Assembly: GCA_034521975.1 (NCBI GenBank)
Contig: JAXHLR010000006.1
Span: forward strand, 620,001 to 684,000
DNA: 64,000 bases
From: Acidimicrobiales bacterium
Lineage (GTDB): Bacteria; Actinomycetota; Acidimicrobiia; Acidimicrobiales; SKKL01
Reading direction: 5' to 3'
The position numbers and the translations under genes are program-made. Shown here in pieces: positions 1 through 8,333 of the stretch; positions within the stretch are counted from its first letter, which is position 1; every line of letters begins with the position of its first letter. The notes under the pieces are model-generated. The model did no database searches and was not told the origin of the DNA. It saw only the letters and a program-made list of their open reading frames with translations.

Positions 1-771
1 GATCGTGCCCGAGAGCTCGGCGGTCTCGGGGATGACGTTGGTGGTCGTTCCCGCCTGGATCCTGGCGATGGTGACCACGGCCGGGGCGAACACGTCGACG
101 CGGCGGGTGACCATCGTCTGGATGGCACCGACGATCTCGCAGGCGACCGGCACCGGGTCGGCGGTGAAGTGCGGGGTCGAGGCATGACCGCCACGACCCC
201 GAACGGTGATGAACAGCTCGTCGGCCGAGGCCATGAACGGCCCGGGTCGGGTCATGATCCATCCCGACGGCAGGTTGGGGGTGACGTGGATCGCGAAGCC
301 GGCGTCGACGCCGTCGAGCACGCCGTCGTCGATCATGTGCTGGGCGCCGCCGAACCCCTCCTCGCCGGGCTGGAACATGAACCGCACCCGACCCTGGAGC
401 TCGTCACGTCGGGCGACCAGCTGCCGGACGGCGGCGACCAGCATCGACACGTGGGCATCGTGGCCGCAGGCGTGCATGGCACCGGACACCTCGCTGGCAT
501 GGTCGAGACCGGTGTCCTCGGGCATGGGAAGGGCGTCCATGTCGGCTCGCAGCAGCACCGTGGGGCCCGGGTGGGCACCGTCGAGCGTGGCGACGACCGA
601 GGTGCAGGTCGATCCCGTCTCGATCCGGAGCGGAAGCCCATCGAGCTCGGCGAGCACGGCCGCCTGGGTGCCGGGCAGCTGCAGACCCAGCTCGGGCCGA
701 CGGTGCAGGCGGTGCCGCAGCTCGACCATCTCCGGCAGAGCCGAGACCATGTCGTCATGAATCGTGCTCAT
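1..771 (-). CDS. M20-family amidohydrolase (hippurate hydrolase/aminoacylase type), 3' end cut by window
   Basis: The first 257 codons of a leftward gene that runs off the window. The protein begins MSTIHDDMVSALPEMVELRH, the usual start of M20 amidohydrolases. Visible metal-site motifs are the D-x-D of LLRADMDALP, the HACGHDAH stretch and the FQPGEEG loop carrying the general-base Glu. The last visible part is the lid domain (GGHASTPH). The family removes N-acyl groups from amino acids or similar amides, using two metal ions, in the cytoplasm. The ATG at 771 fits the alignable start; the only other close candidate is an internal ATG seven codons on. The exact substrate cannot be read from sequence. 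No partner gene is visible. Confidence 0.9.
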   Translation of the reverse strand, partial: MSTIHDDMVSALPEMVELRHRLHRRPELGLQLPGTQAAVLAELDGLPLRIETGSTCTSVVATLDGAHPGPTVLLRADMDALPMPEDTGLDHASEVSGAMHACGHDAHVSMLVAAVRQLVARRDELQGRVRFMFQPGEEGFGGAQHMIDDGVLDGVDAGFAIHVTPNLPSGWIMTRPGPFMASADELFITVRGRGGHASTPHFTADPVPVACEIVGAIQTMVTRRVDVFAPAVVTIARIQAGTTTNVIPETAELSGTI

Positions 772-812
772 CGGACCGGCCACCGCGCCGACCGTAGCCC
801 GCCAGGGGCCGC

Positions 813-1595
813 TCAGCGTGGGACACGGGGTGGTGGGTCGATCACAACCGACCCACCACCGCTGCGGACCCTGATCGTCCGCTCGGCGAACTCCTCGGTC
901 TCGACCCTCGTCTCGACCTCTCCGCCATCGGCGCTGACGGTCACCTCGTATGGGGCCTCGGGCAGGATCAGCTCGACGTCACCTCCGCTGGTGGCGACGT
1001 CGACCCGGCTGGGAGCGTCGGTGAACCACGCCTGCACGTCTCCTCCGTGGGTGTCGACGACCAGCTCGTCGCTGGCGAGGTCCGTGGCCTCGACCCGGCC
1101 GTTGGAGGTGATGATGCGCACCCAACCGTCCAGACCCTCGGCGGTGACCGTTCCGGCGTCGGTGCGCACGTCGACCCGCACCCCTTCAGGCACCTCGATC
1201 CGGTGAGCGACCGAGCAGGTCGCCAATGGGACCAGGACGCGGGGACAGGTTGCGTGAATGCGGGCGGTGGACTCGTCGACGGCCGCCACCAGGTCGGGGG
1301 GCCGGAGGCGCCAGGCCGAGGTGCGCTGCACCGTCACATCACCACTCGAACCCTCCACGAGCTCGATGTCTCCGCTGGCCACCTGCAGGTCGATGCGGTC
1401 GACCGGTCCCGCCAGCGTGACCGAGCTGAACTCCCGGCGGTCGAGCAGGCGGGCGGCTCCGAGTCCGACGGCGCCGAGGATGACGACCACGACGAGCGCG
1501 GCGATCACCTTCAGCCAGCGTGGCCACCGCTGGGCCCGGCGGCGCGCCCTCGGCAGCGTCCGCGAGCTGTTGAGATCGGTCATGGGTTGGGCCAT
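813..1595 (-). CDS. DUF4097-type membrane-anchored beta-repeat protein
   Basis: 260 residues: a basic cytoplasmic N-terminus, one membrane segment at about residues 30-48, then an outward domain rich in short beta repeats of the type GDIELVEGSSGDVTV, GTVTAEGLDG, GDVQAWFTD and GDVELILPEAP. This G-x-V/I beta-strand periodicity is characteristic of DUF4097/putative-adhesin beta-helical domains. No catalytic residues are evident. Start: ATG at 1595 or a second ATG four codons later (1583); both have purine-rich upstream sequence. Function is unknown; the family is often found near membrane regulators, but no such partner is adjacent here. Confidence 0.75.
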   Translation of the reverse strand: MAQPMTDLNSSRTLPRARRRAQRWPRWLKVIAALVVVVILGAVGLGAARLLDRREFSSVTLAGPVDRIDLQVASGDIELVEGSSGDVTVQRTSAWRLRPPDLVAAVDESTARIHATCPRVLVPLATCSVAHRIEVPEGVRVDVRTDAGTVTAEGLDGWVRIITSNGRVEATDLASDELVVDTHGGDVQAWFTDAPSRVDVATSGGDVELILPEAPYEVTVSADGGEVETRVETEEFAERTIRVRSGGGSVVIDPPPRVPR

Positions 1596-1668
1596 CCTCG
1601 ACTACTTCCTCGTCGCTCCCGAGGGAGCCATGGTAGGTCCGGGCAGGAGGTCACCCCGGCCAGGCCAC

Positions 1669-1674
1669 TAACCT
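1669..1674 (+). promoter_or_regulatory. Putative leaderless -10 box TAACCT
   Basis: TAACCT lies 7 nt before the GTG at 1682, with no Shine-Dalgarno sequence between. This spacing puts the transcript start at or next to the start codon, as in actinobacterial leaderless genes. Inference from sequence only. Confidence 0.5.
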
Positions 1675-1681
1675 GGCCACG

Positions 1682-1930
1682 GTGAACGACGCTGCCCCTG
1701 TGCTCGCATCCGAGCTGGTTCCCTGGTGGTTCGCAGCGGCGTTCTGGCTGGCACTCGCCGCGCTGGTCGCGATGGCCGTTCGCGACGTGCGCCGGATGGG
1801 TGGCCCACGAACCGTGCTGTCCAGGGTCCGCCGAGCAGCCCAGCGCCGCGCGGTGGGCGACGCTCCCGAGGCGGGCGCGACCACTGCGGACGAGGGCCAC
1901 TCGTCGGGAACAGACGACCGAGCCGACTAG
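1682..1930 (+). CDS. Small single-pass membrane protein, unknown function
   Basis: 82 residues from GTG. A hydrophobic segment at about residues 14-34 is followed by a basic stretch (RDVRRMGG, RVRRAAQRR) and an acidic/hydroxyl tail ending GTDDRAD, so the C-terminus should face the cytoplasm. I do not recognise a family. A leaderless-type -10 box sits 7 nt upstream. The stop codon overlaps that of the converging cysC by 4 bp. Codon use matches its neighbours, which supports a real gene. Confidence 0.55.
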   Translation: MNDAAPVLASELVPWWFAAAFWLALAALVAMAVRDVRRMGGPRTVLSRVRRAAQRRAVGDAPEAGATTADEGHSSGTDDRAD

Positions 1931-2598
1931 TGCCGATCGGTCGCAGATCCGTCGGCACGGGGGACGACGCCCAGCTCGCAGAGCAGGTCGACCACCGCAG
2001 CGGCCTGCTCGGCAGGCGTGCCCGTCGACACCTCGAGCTCGGGAGTGGTGGGGGGCTCCCAGGGGTCGTCGAGTCCGGTCAGTCCCGAGATCTCGCCCGC
2101 TCTGGCCTTGGCGTAGAGCCCCTTGGGGTCGCGCCGCTCGCACTCGTCGAGCGGCGTGGCCACGTGCACCTCGACGAAGGGGAGTCCGGCGGCGTCGTGC
2201 CGGGCCCGCACCCGGTCGCGATCGTTGCGGTAGGGGCTGACCAACGGGGCGAGTGCGACCACTCCGGCATCGGCGAGCACCAGCGCGACCTCGCCCACGC
2301 GCCGCACGTTCTCGGCTCGGTCCTCGGCGCTGAAGCCGAGCCCGGCGTTGAGGCCGTGGCGCAGGTTGTCGCCGTCGAGCACGTAGGCGGGGATGCCCTT
2401 CCCCACCAGGCGTGACTCCACCTCGAACGCGAGGGTGGACTTCCCCGATCCGGACAAGCCGGTGAGCCACACGGTCGCACCCGTCACGCCCAGTTGGCGC
2501 TGCCGGTCGGCCCGATCGATGGCCCCGGCGTGCCAGGTGACCTCGGGGTGCGGATCTCGGTGCCCGGTACCGCCTGGCCGGCCGGTCGCCATCGTCAC
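1927..2598 (-). CDS. cysC: Adenylylsulfate (APS) kinase
   Basis: 223 residues. Phosphorylates adenylylsulfate to PAPS in sulfate activation. The P-loop GLSGSGKST is followed by the family stretch LDGDNLRHGLNAGLGFSAED and by the DPKGLYAKARAGEI motif near the C-terminus, both diagnostic of CysC. Length fits a stand-alone kinase with a short N-terminal extension. The ATG at 2598 overlaps the TGA of the upstream hydrolase gene (ATGA), implying translational coupling; a second ATG two codons in is possible. No cysD/cysN (ATP sulfurylase) genes are in the window, so here it is an orphan of the pathway. Confidence 0.93.
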   Translation of the reverse strand: MTMATGRPGGTGHRDPHPEVTWHAGAIDRADRQRQLGVTGATVWLTGLSGSGKSTLAFEVESRLVGKGIPAYVLDGDNLRHGLNAGLGFSAEDRAENVRRVGEVALVLADAGVVALAPLVSPYRNDRDRVRARHDAAGLPFVEVHVATPLDECERRDPKGLYAKARAGEISGLTGLDDPWEPPTTPELEVSTGTPAEQAAAVVDLLCELGVVPRADGSATDRH

Positions 2599-3533
2599 CC
2601 CAGCGCCGTGCGCAACGCGGCCGCGGACTCCGAGAGCGCACGTGCGCCGGCGTCGAGGAACGGGGCGAGTTGGAACATGGCGTGCACGGTGTCGGGGTAG
2701 TCCGAGTGCACGACCTCGACCCCCGCGGAGCGGAGGGTGTCGGCATAGACGGATCCCTCGTCACGCAACGGGTCGAACCCGGCGGTGATCACCAGGGCCG
2801 GCGGTAGGTCGCGATGGTCCTCGGCCAGCAGCGGCGACACCCGCCAATCGTGGCCGAGTGCGGGATCCGGCCGGTAGCTGGCGGAGAAGAGCTCCATGTG
2901 CTCCAAGGTGAGCACATGGCCGGTGCCGTTCTCGCGGCGCGACGGGTAGCGGTCGGTCGCCTCCTCACGGAGGTCGACGGCGGGGTACACCAGCAGCTGG
3001 AAGTCGAGCGCCGGCCCGCCATGGTCGCGGGCCATCAGGGCGAGTACCGCCGCCAGGTTTCCTCCGCCGCTGTCACCACCGACCGCGAGTCGGTCGGGTC
3101 GGCCACCGATCTCCGCGCCATGATCGGCCACCCAGGTCAGTGCCGCCCACGCGTCGTCGAGCGCGGCGGGGAAGGGGTGCTCGGGAGCCAGCCGGTAGTC
3201 GACCGACACCACCACCACCGATGCCTCCTCGCAGAGGGTCCGGCAGGGATGATCGTGGGTGTCGAGGTCTCCGATGGTCCAGCCGCCGCCGTGCAGGTAC
3301 ACCAGCACGCCGAAGGGTCCATCCCCCGACGGCGAGTACACCCGCACGGGAACCTCACCTGCCGGTCCGGGGATCGTCCGGTCGGTGGTAGCGACCGGTG
3401 GGCCGGGCGGCACCATGTCGGCCAGGGCTGCGTACTCCCGGCGAAGGGTCGCGACCTCGAGCGGTGGGCGCTCTTCGGGAGCCGCGGTTGCCATCATCTC
3501 GAGCAGCTGCTGTTCCTGCGGGCCGACCGGCAT
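2595..3533 (-). CDS. Alpha/beta hydrolase, hormone-sensitive-lipase (HSL) family esterase
   Basis: 312 residues from the ATG at 3533, preceded by an excellent ribosome site (GGAGGAG, about 6 nt away); the open frame extends 16 codons further without a good site. The oxyanion motif HGGGW, nucleophile elbow GDSGG, acid in FDPLRDEG and the His of DTVHAMF make a complete HSL-family (arylacetamide deacetylase-like) catalytic set. Expected activity: hydrolysis of short acyl esters in the cytoplasm. It is translationally coupled to cysC and divergent from a TetR regulator that may control it. Substrate unknown. Confidence 0.9.
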   Translation of the reverse strand: MPVGPQEQQLLEMMATAAPEERPPLEVATLRREYAALADMVPPGPPVATTDRTIPGPAGEVPVRVYSPSGDGPFGVLVYLHGGGWTIGDLDTHDHPCRTLCEEASVVVVSVDYRLAPEHPFPAALDDAWAALTWVADHGAEIGGRPDRLAVGGDSGGGNLAAVLALMARDHGGPALDFQLLVYPAVDLREEATDRYPSRRENGTGHVLTLEHMELFSASYRPDPALGHDWRVSPLLAEDHRDLPPALVITAGFDPLRDEGSVYADTLRSAGVEVVHSDYPDTVHAMFQLAPFLDAGARALSESAAALRTALG

Positions 3534-3593
3534 CGACGCTCCTCCTGTCCACGACCACCGGCACCCTAGCGAAACCTCCACCTCACCAGCCGA

Positions 3594-3606
3594 CCACCGA
3601 CGGTGG
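3594..3606. promoter_or_regulatory. Perfect inverted repeat CCACCG-A-CGGTGG between divergent hydrolase and tetR genes
   Basis: A 6-1-6 perfect palindrome in the 115-bp gap between the hydrolase start (3533) and the TetR start (3649). Its position is right for an operator serving both promoters. It is short enough to occur by chance in GC-rich DNA, so binding by the TetR protein is only a suggestion. Confidence 0.35.
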
Positions 3607-3636
3607 GCGAGCTACACCGCGAGGTGCCGATGTGGC

Positions 3637-3642
3637 TAGCGT
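3637..3642 (+). promoter_or_regulatory. Putative leaderless -10 box TAGCGT
   Basis: TAGCGT sits 6 nt before the GTG of the TetR gene at 3649, leaving no room for a ribosome binding site. The same hexamer precedes the MFS gene at 57290. Confidence 0.5.
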
Positions 3643-3648
3643 GGGCAT

Positions 3649-4356
3649 GTGACCGCTGCCGCAGAAGTCGCCGATGGCGACGCCGCCCGCCGGCCCGTGC
3701 TCAGCCGCGACGAGATCATCGACGCCGCGCTCGAGCTGATCCGGCACCAAGGCATCAGCGCGGTCACCATGCGCCGCCTGGCCGATGAGATCGGTGTCAC
3801 CCCGATGGCGCTCTACCACCACATCCCGAGCAAGAAGCAGTTGCTCGACATAGCGGTGGACCGCGTCGGCGAGCACGTCCACATCGCCCACGACGGACGG
3901 CCCTGGATCGACCAGATGCGCGACTACGCCATGGGCTGGCGAGCCGAGCTGCACCGGTTCCCCGGGGTGGCCGGCTACCTGTTGCGCCAGGAAGCTCCGC
4001 CCTCGATGACCTGGCGGGTGATCGACGATGCCGTGAGCCTGCTGGTCGAGTCCGGGTTCGACGAGCGCTCCGCGGCCCGCGCCTACGCGGCCCTCGCCAG
4101 CTACGTGCTGGCGCGCTGTGATCAGGAAGAGATCATGGCCCGCCACGCCCGCGACAACGCGCCGTGGTCCGAAGAGCGCATCCGGAAGCTGCTGATCGAC
4201 GCCCACGACAACGTCGACCACGGACGCATCTCGGGATACCTCCAGGAGCTGTCCCACGATGACCACTTCAGCTACACCCTCGAGCGCCTGCTGGTCGGCA
4301 TCGACGCCGACCGGGGTGATACCGACGATCGCCCGGGCAGGACCTCAGACGACTGA
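3649..4356 (+). CDS. TetR-family transcriptional regulator
   Basis: 235 residues. The N-terminal TetR DNA-binding domain is clear: RDEIIDAALELIRHQGISAV, then MRRLADEIGV, then MALYHHIPSKKQLLD, at about residues 20-66. The all-alpha ligand domain resembles TetR_C regulators and gives no ligand hint. The GTG start is preceded by a leaderless-type -10 box. It is divergent from the HSL-family hydrolase/cysC pair, so autoregulation and control of that pair is the simplest model. Its 3' end overlaps the converging DUF4031 gene by 12 bp. Confidence 0.92.
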   Translation: MTAAAEVADGDAARRPVLSRDEIIDAALELIRHQGISAVTMRRLADEIGVTPMALYHHIPSKKQLLDIAVDRVGEHVHIAHDGRPWIDQMRDYAMGWRAELHRFPGVAGYLLRQEAPPSMTWRVIDDAVSLLVESGFDERSAARAYAALASYVLARCDQEEIMARHARDNAPWSEERIRKLLIDAHDNVDHGRISGYLQELSHDDHFSYTLERLLVGIDADRGDTDDRPGRTSDD

Positions 4357-4887
4357 GCGCCATTCGGCGTAGGTTCCTCGCTCCCCACGGGAGCGATGCA
4401 AGGTCGTGGTGCGGTCCACGGACACCAGGCCGGCTTCGATGGCGACCTGAGCGGAGGTCGAGACCACCAGCACCGATTCGGCCGAACGCTGAGCTCTGGC
4501 CACCTCGACCGGTGCACTCCCCGTCGCGAACCGCCGGATCACCGCACCCACCGTGTCGTCGACCGCCTCGGGCAGTGGATCGTGACGAGGCGAGGTGACG
4601 CGGCGTCTCCACCGCCACTGCCACGGATCCATCGGCCCACGGCGCCGCAGTCCCGCGTCGCGCAGGGCCACGACGACCTCACGCCCGCTGACCGGACGCG
4701 CCCCCGCACCGATCGCCTGCCGTCGCAGTTCGGTGTGGATGTCGTAGTGGTCTCCCTGGAAGGCCAGGTACGGCACACCCAAGCGGTGGGCGAAGTCGTG
4801 GAGCTCGTCGGGATCGGAATCGGACACGAGGTGGGCCCACCGGCGGCCCCGCCACTCCCAGATGGCCTCATCGACCAGGATGGCCAT
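4345..4887 (-). CDS. DUF4031 domain protein
   Basis: 180 residues. The N-terminus MAILVDEAIWEWRGRRWAHL, then SDSDPDELHDFAHRLGV, is the signature of DUF4031, a small conserved domain of unknown function. The rest (VSGREVVVALRDAGLRRRG) keeps the family pattern; the C-terminal half is less conserved. No catalytic motif is recognised. Its start lies 6 nt after the stop of a short upstream gene and its end overlaps tetR from the other strand. Confidence 0.8.
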   Translation of the reverse strand: MAILVDEAIWEWRGRRWAHLVSDSDPDELHDFAHRLGVPYLAFQGDHYDIHTELRRQAIGAGARPVSGREVVVALRDAGLRRRGPMDPWQWRWRRRVTSPRHDPLPEAVDDTVGAVIRRFATGSAPVEVARAQRSAESVLVVSTSAQVAIEAGLVSVDRTTTLHRSRGERGTYAEWRSVV

Positions 4888-4893
4888 CGGCGA

Positions 4894-5094
4894 TCAACGC
4901 CCCGAGGCCGCAGGTGCGGTGGTCGGCGGCGCGGTGGTCGGCGGTGCGGTGGTCGGCGCGGACCGCACGCCGGTGGCCGCCACGTCCATGGCGTCGGCGA
5001 GGGGGTCCGAGGGGGTCTCGGGGTCGTGGTCGCCGTCAGCGCCGCACCCCGCGCCCAGGATCGCCCGTGCGGCGAGCGCCAGGTGCCGTCTCAC
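4894..5094 (-). CDS. Short putative exported/lipoprotein-like peptide
   Basis: 66 residues from GTG. A basic start and short hydrophobic run (MRRHLALAARAILGAGC) resemble a minimal signal sequence, but the residues before the Cys (L-G-A-G-C) are only a poor lipobox. The C-terminus is a low-complexity APTTAPPTTAPPTTAP linker like those of exported actinobacterial proteins. It sits 9 bp after the protease stop and 6 bp before DUF4031, so it would be part of the same run. There is no clear ribosome site. A plausible but unproven gene. Confidence 0.4.
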   Translation of the reverse strand: MRRHLALAARAILGAGCGADGDHDPETPSDPLADAMDVAATGVRSAPTTAPPTTAPPTTAPAASGR

Positions 5095-5103
5095 CTCGCT
5101 CGT

Positions 5104-6330
5104 TCACCCCCTCTCATAGATCTCGATGCACCAGCCGGCGGGCTCGTTGCGTCCGCCACAGGTGTCACCGAACCTCTCGTACCCGGATTCGGGCGGAGCC
5201 AGCCACCACAGATCGTCGCACGCCTGGAAGTCCCCGCCCTCGCACTGCTCCCACAGCTCGTCGAGCATCGGATGGTCGCCATAGGTGTCGGCATCGCTGG
5301 ACCAGGTGTCGGGCTCGTCGGGACCCTGCTGCGGAATGCCTCCGTCCAGCGCGCCACAGTCGACGACCGGCTCCTCGGGAGCGGCCACGAACCCGTCGAT
5401 CAACTCCCCCAACAGGTCGTAGGTGAAGACCAGCGGCACCAGTTGGAACCCCTCGAGGTTGGGTGCCATCTCGGTGACGACCCCGATGACCCTGCCCTGG
5501 CTGTCGAGCGCGGGCCCGCCACTGTTGCCACGGTCGATCGCGGCATCGGTGCGGACGGCCTCGCGCCGCCCGGTGCGGGCCTGAAACGACAGGATCGATC
5601 CGGGGGTGGCAGTGAAGTCGGTGGCGGGGACGGGGTAGCCGAGCGCGAGCAAGCGCTGTCCTTCCCGCAGCTCGTCGGCGGGTGCCCACTCGAGCCAGAG
5701 CTCCACAGGATCGTCCGCCCGGATCACCGCCAGATCGGGACGTTGCGACCAGCCGATGACGGTGCCGGACATTCTGGTGCCGGTACGGCTCACGAGACTG
5801 GGCCGGGTGGTGTTCGAGACCACATGGTGGTTGGTGACGAGGTGGTGCTCGTCGATCGCGAACGCGGTACCGGTCCAGACCTCGTCGCACCCGAAGGCCT
5901 CGACGCGCCAGACAGCATCACCGAACTCGGATGCAAGCTCCTCGGCGCTGTAGGAGAGGCGTTGCGGGGCGGTGGTCGTCGTCGTGGACGCCTCGATGGT
6001 GGTCGTGGTGGGCGTCGCCACCTCGGTCGGACCATCGGACGCGAGGCGCATCCCGACGACGGTCCCAGCAGCCAGTGCCACCAGCACCAGCGCCCCGACC
6101 GCGAGCACGGTGAGACGCGGTCTCGACCCGCCGTTGGGCGGGCCCGAAGAGCCCGGACCGAGCGGCGGCGACGGTGGTGGCGGTGGTGGCGGCGGCGAGG
6201 GTGGTGGGGGCGGCGTTCGCGGCGGAGGCGGCACCCGCGGCGGAGGCGGGATCCGCGGGGGAGGTGGGACCCGTGGGGGAGGCGGGATCCCGGGCGGTGG
6301 GTCCTGGGAAGGTGGTGGCTGATCGGTCAT
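5104..6330 (-). CDS. Membrane-anchored trypsin-like serine protease with proline-rich N-terminus
   Basis: 408 residues. Residues 1-60 are proline-rich with PPPPR-V/I repeats (15-bp DNA repeats), then one membrane segment at about 72-94, a Thr-rich linker, and an S1-type protease domain from about 125 to 310. The catalytic triad is intact: H169 in TNHHVV, D199 in RPDLAV, S270 in GNSGGP. Unlike HtrA there is no PDZ domain. After it comes a Cys-containing C-terminal region (ELWEQCEGGDFQACDDLW, FGDTCGGR), a module also attached to other secreted actinobacterial proteins. Predicted to act outside the membrane with the Pro-rich tail inside. Substrate unknown. Confidence 0.88.
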   Translation of the reverse strand: MTDQPPPSQDPPPGIPPPPRVPPPPRIPPPPRVPPPPRTPPPPPSPPPPPPPPSPPLGPGSSGPPNGGSRPRLTVLAVGALVLVALAAGTVVGMRLASDGPTEVATPTTTTIEASTTTTTAPQRLSYSAEELASEFGDAVWRVEAFGCDEVWTGTAFAIDEHHLVTNHHVVSNTTRPSLVSRTGTRMSGTVIGWSQRPDLAVIRADDPVELWLEWAPADELREGQRLLALGYPVPATDFTATPGSILSFQARTGRREAVRTDAAIDRGNSGGPALDSQGRVIGVVTEMAPNLEGFQLVPLVFTYDLLGELIDGFVAAPEEPVVDCGALDGGIPQQGPDEPDTWSSDADTYGDHPMLDELWEQCEGGDFQACDDLWWLAPPESGYERFGDTCGGRNEPAGWCIEIYERG

Positions 6331-6410
6331 CGTGGGCCGCTGGGTCGAGGGGAGCCGTCACCACAGTGCACCACGTGCACCGTGTCGGTGTCAGCCGGGT
6401 CCATCGGACC

Positions 6411-8207
6411 TCATCCGGTCAAGGGGAACACCACCGGCACCACGACGGCGGTGGTCACGAACACCACGAGGGTGAGCGGGATGCCGAGACGAGTGAAGTC
6501 CGAGAACCGATAGCCGCCGATGCTCCACACCATCGTGTTGGTCTGGTACCCGATCGGGCTGAGGAACGAGCACGACGCCATGATCAGCACGCCGACCGCG
6601 AGCCCACGAAGGTCGACCCCGGTCTGGGCGGCGGTCACCGCCGCGACCGGGAACATGAGCGCAGCGGCGGCGTTGTTGGTGAGCAGCTCGGTGAGCACGA
6701 GCGTGGCTGCCATCACCGCCACGAGCACGCCGACGGCCCCGAACGGCTCGCCGAGGTCGACCAGCCGGGTGGCGAACTGCTCCGCCAGCCCGCTCGATGC
6801 CGCGGCCCCACCCAGTCCGAAGCTGAACGCCACCAGGGCGATCACGTTGAAGTTGACGGCGCGGCGGGCCTCGGTGGGTGACATGACTCCCAGCACGACC
6901 AGGGAGAGGGCTCCCGCCAGCGACGCCGTCGTGAGGTCGACCAGACCGGTCCCGGTCGTGAGGATCAGCGCGACGACCACGGCCTGGACGATTCGCCCGC
7001 CGGGACGGCGGATCGGGGCGGTGGCCTCCATCGGCGCCACCACCAAGAAGTCGGGCAGGTCGCGGGTACGGGCCCGGAACCCGTCCTCGGCCACCACCAC
7101 GAGCACGTCGCCACCGTGCAACCGGACGTCGCCGAGCTTGCCACCCACCCGTTCGCCGGCGCGGTGGATGGCGATGACCACCGCGCCGTGGCGATCCTGG
7201 AACTCCAGTTCCTTGAGCGTGTGCCCCGACAGCGGACCGGAGCCGGCGACGACGACCTCGAACATGTGACTGCGGTCGGTGCCGGCGGGGTCGACCAGCT
7301 GCTCGTGGGTGGTGACCAGGCCCGACACCTCCTTCAGGTCGTGCATCCGTTCGATGCTGCCGGCGAAGATCAGGTGGTCGCCCGCCTCGAGCACCTCGGT
7401 GCCGGCGACCGGGGAGATGATCTCGCCGAGGCGCTCGATCTCGATCAGGGTGACCCCCTCGATCTCGGCGAGTCCGGACTCGGCCACAGCCGCTCCCCTG
7501 ATCGGCCCTCCGGCAGTCACCACCATGTCGATCGTGTACTCCCTGGACGGGAGCTCTTCGCCAGGTGTGGTGCGCACCCGCAACAGCACGGGGCTGGCCA
7601 GGACCAGGACCCCCGCTCCGACCACGGCCACCGGGAGCCCCACCGGGGTGATCGTGAACACGCCGAACGGTTCGAGGCCGGCACTGCCGAGGAAGTCGCT
7701 GATGATGAGGTTGGTCGAGGTGCCGATCAGGGTGATCACCCCGCCGAGCACCGCCGCGAACGACAACGGCATCAGCACCCGCGACGCGCTGACACCGTTG
7801 CGACGGGCCCACTGCTCGATGTTCGGGATCATCAGCGCGACCAGAGGGGTGTTGGGTACGAACCCAGAACCGGTGGCGGCGACGCGGACGACTCTGAGCA
7901 CCGCCCGACGCTCGGACCCGGGCCGCTTCCTGCCCAGGAGCACCGCCAACGCCCGGGAGAGCGCGCCGGTCTGTTCAGCCGCGCCGGCGATGACATACAG
8001 CGCCGCCACCGTGATGGGAGCGGCGCTCGAGAACCCACCGAAGGCCTCGGTGAAGTCCATCACGCCGACCACGTGCAGAGAGACCACCGCAACACCGACA
8101 CACACCGCGGGCGCGACGCGCTCGGTGAGCAGCACTCCCACCATGATCGCGATGACCCCGAGGGTCACCCATGCTTCCCAGGCCATGCGCGGTGGCGACT
8201 CCAGCAC
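6411..8207 (-). CDS. SLC13/DASS-family permease with two TrkA-C (RCK_C) domains
   Basis: 598 residues. Two blocks of membrane helices (about 8-215 and 410-598) flank a soluble insert with two TrkA_C-like domains (ESGLAEIEGVTLIEIERLGE and DRHGAVVIAIHRAGERVGGK). The first block has the GTSTN substrate/cation motif of SLC13 carriers, and the second repeats it in degenerate form (TELLTNNAAAALMFPVA). Such SLC13-TrkA_C proteins import sulfate, dicarboxylates or similar anions with sodium. The substrate cannot be fixed; sulfate would fit cysC 4 kb away, but this is weak. The start is the GTG at 8207 or the ATG at 8186; neither has a strong ribosome site. Confidence 0.88.
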   Translation of the reverse strand: MLESPPRMAWEAWVTLGVIAIMVGVLLTERVAPAVCVGVAVVSLHVVGVMDFTEAFGGFSSAAPITVAALYVIAGAAEQTGALSRALAVLLGRKRPGSERRAVLRVVRVAATGSGFVPNTPLVALMIPNIEQWARRNGVSASRVLMPLSFAAVLGGVITLIGTSTNLIISDFLGSAGLEPFGVFTITPVGLPVAVVGAGVLVLASPVLLRVRTTPGEELPSREYTIDMVVTAGGPIRGAAVAESGLAEIEGVTLIEIERLGEIISPVAGTEVLEAGDHLIFAGSIERMHDLKEVSGLVTTHEQLVDPAGTDRSHMFEVVVAGSGPLSGHTLKELEFQDRHGAVVIAIHRAGERVGGKLGDVRLHGGDVLVVVAEDGFRARTRDLPDFLVVAPMEATAPIRRPGGRIVQAVVVALILTTGTGLVDLTTASLAGALSLVVLGVMSPTEARRAVNFNVIALVAFSFGLGGAAASSGLAEQFATRLVDLGEPFGAVGVLVAVMAATLVLTELLTNNAAAALMFPVAAVTAAQTGVDLRGLAVGVLIMASCSFLSPIGYQTNTMVWSIGGYRFSDFTRLGIPLTLVVFVTTAVVVPVVFPLTG

Positions 8208-8333
8208 GAAGAACGGACGTGGCCGACCAGTGTGGCCTATTTCTGAGTGGAACGGTCAAGATTCGCCGGACTCTCCTCGAACCACTACGTCGCACCAGCG
8301 GTAACGTGGCCGGAACCGCACCAAGGGGGCACC

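Noticed and set aside
4396-6513. 705-codon rightward frame across DUF4031 and the protease
   Set aside because: Composition is Gly/Arg/Asp low complexity, and it is antisense to two recognised genes.
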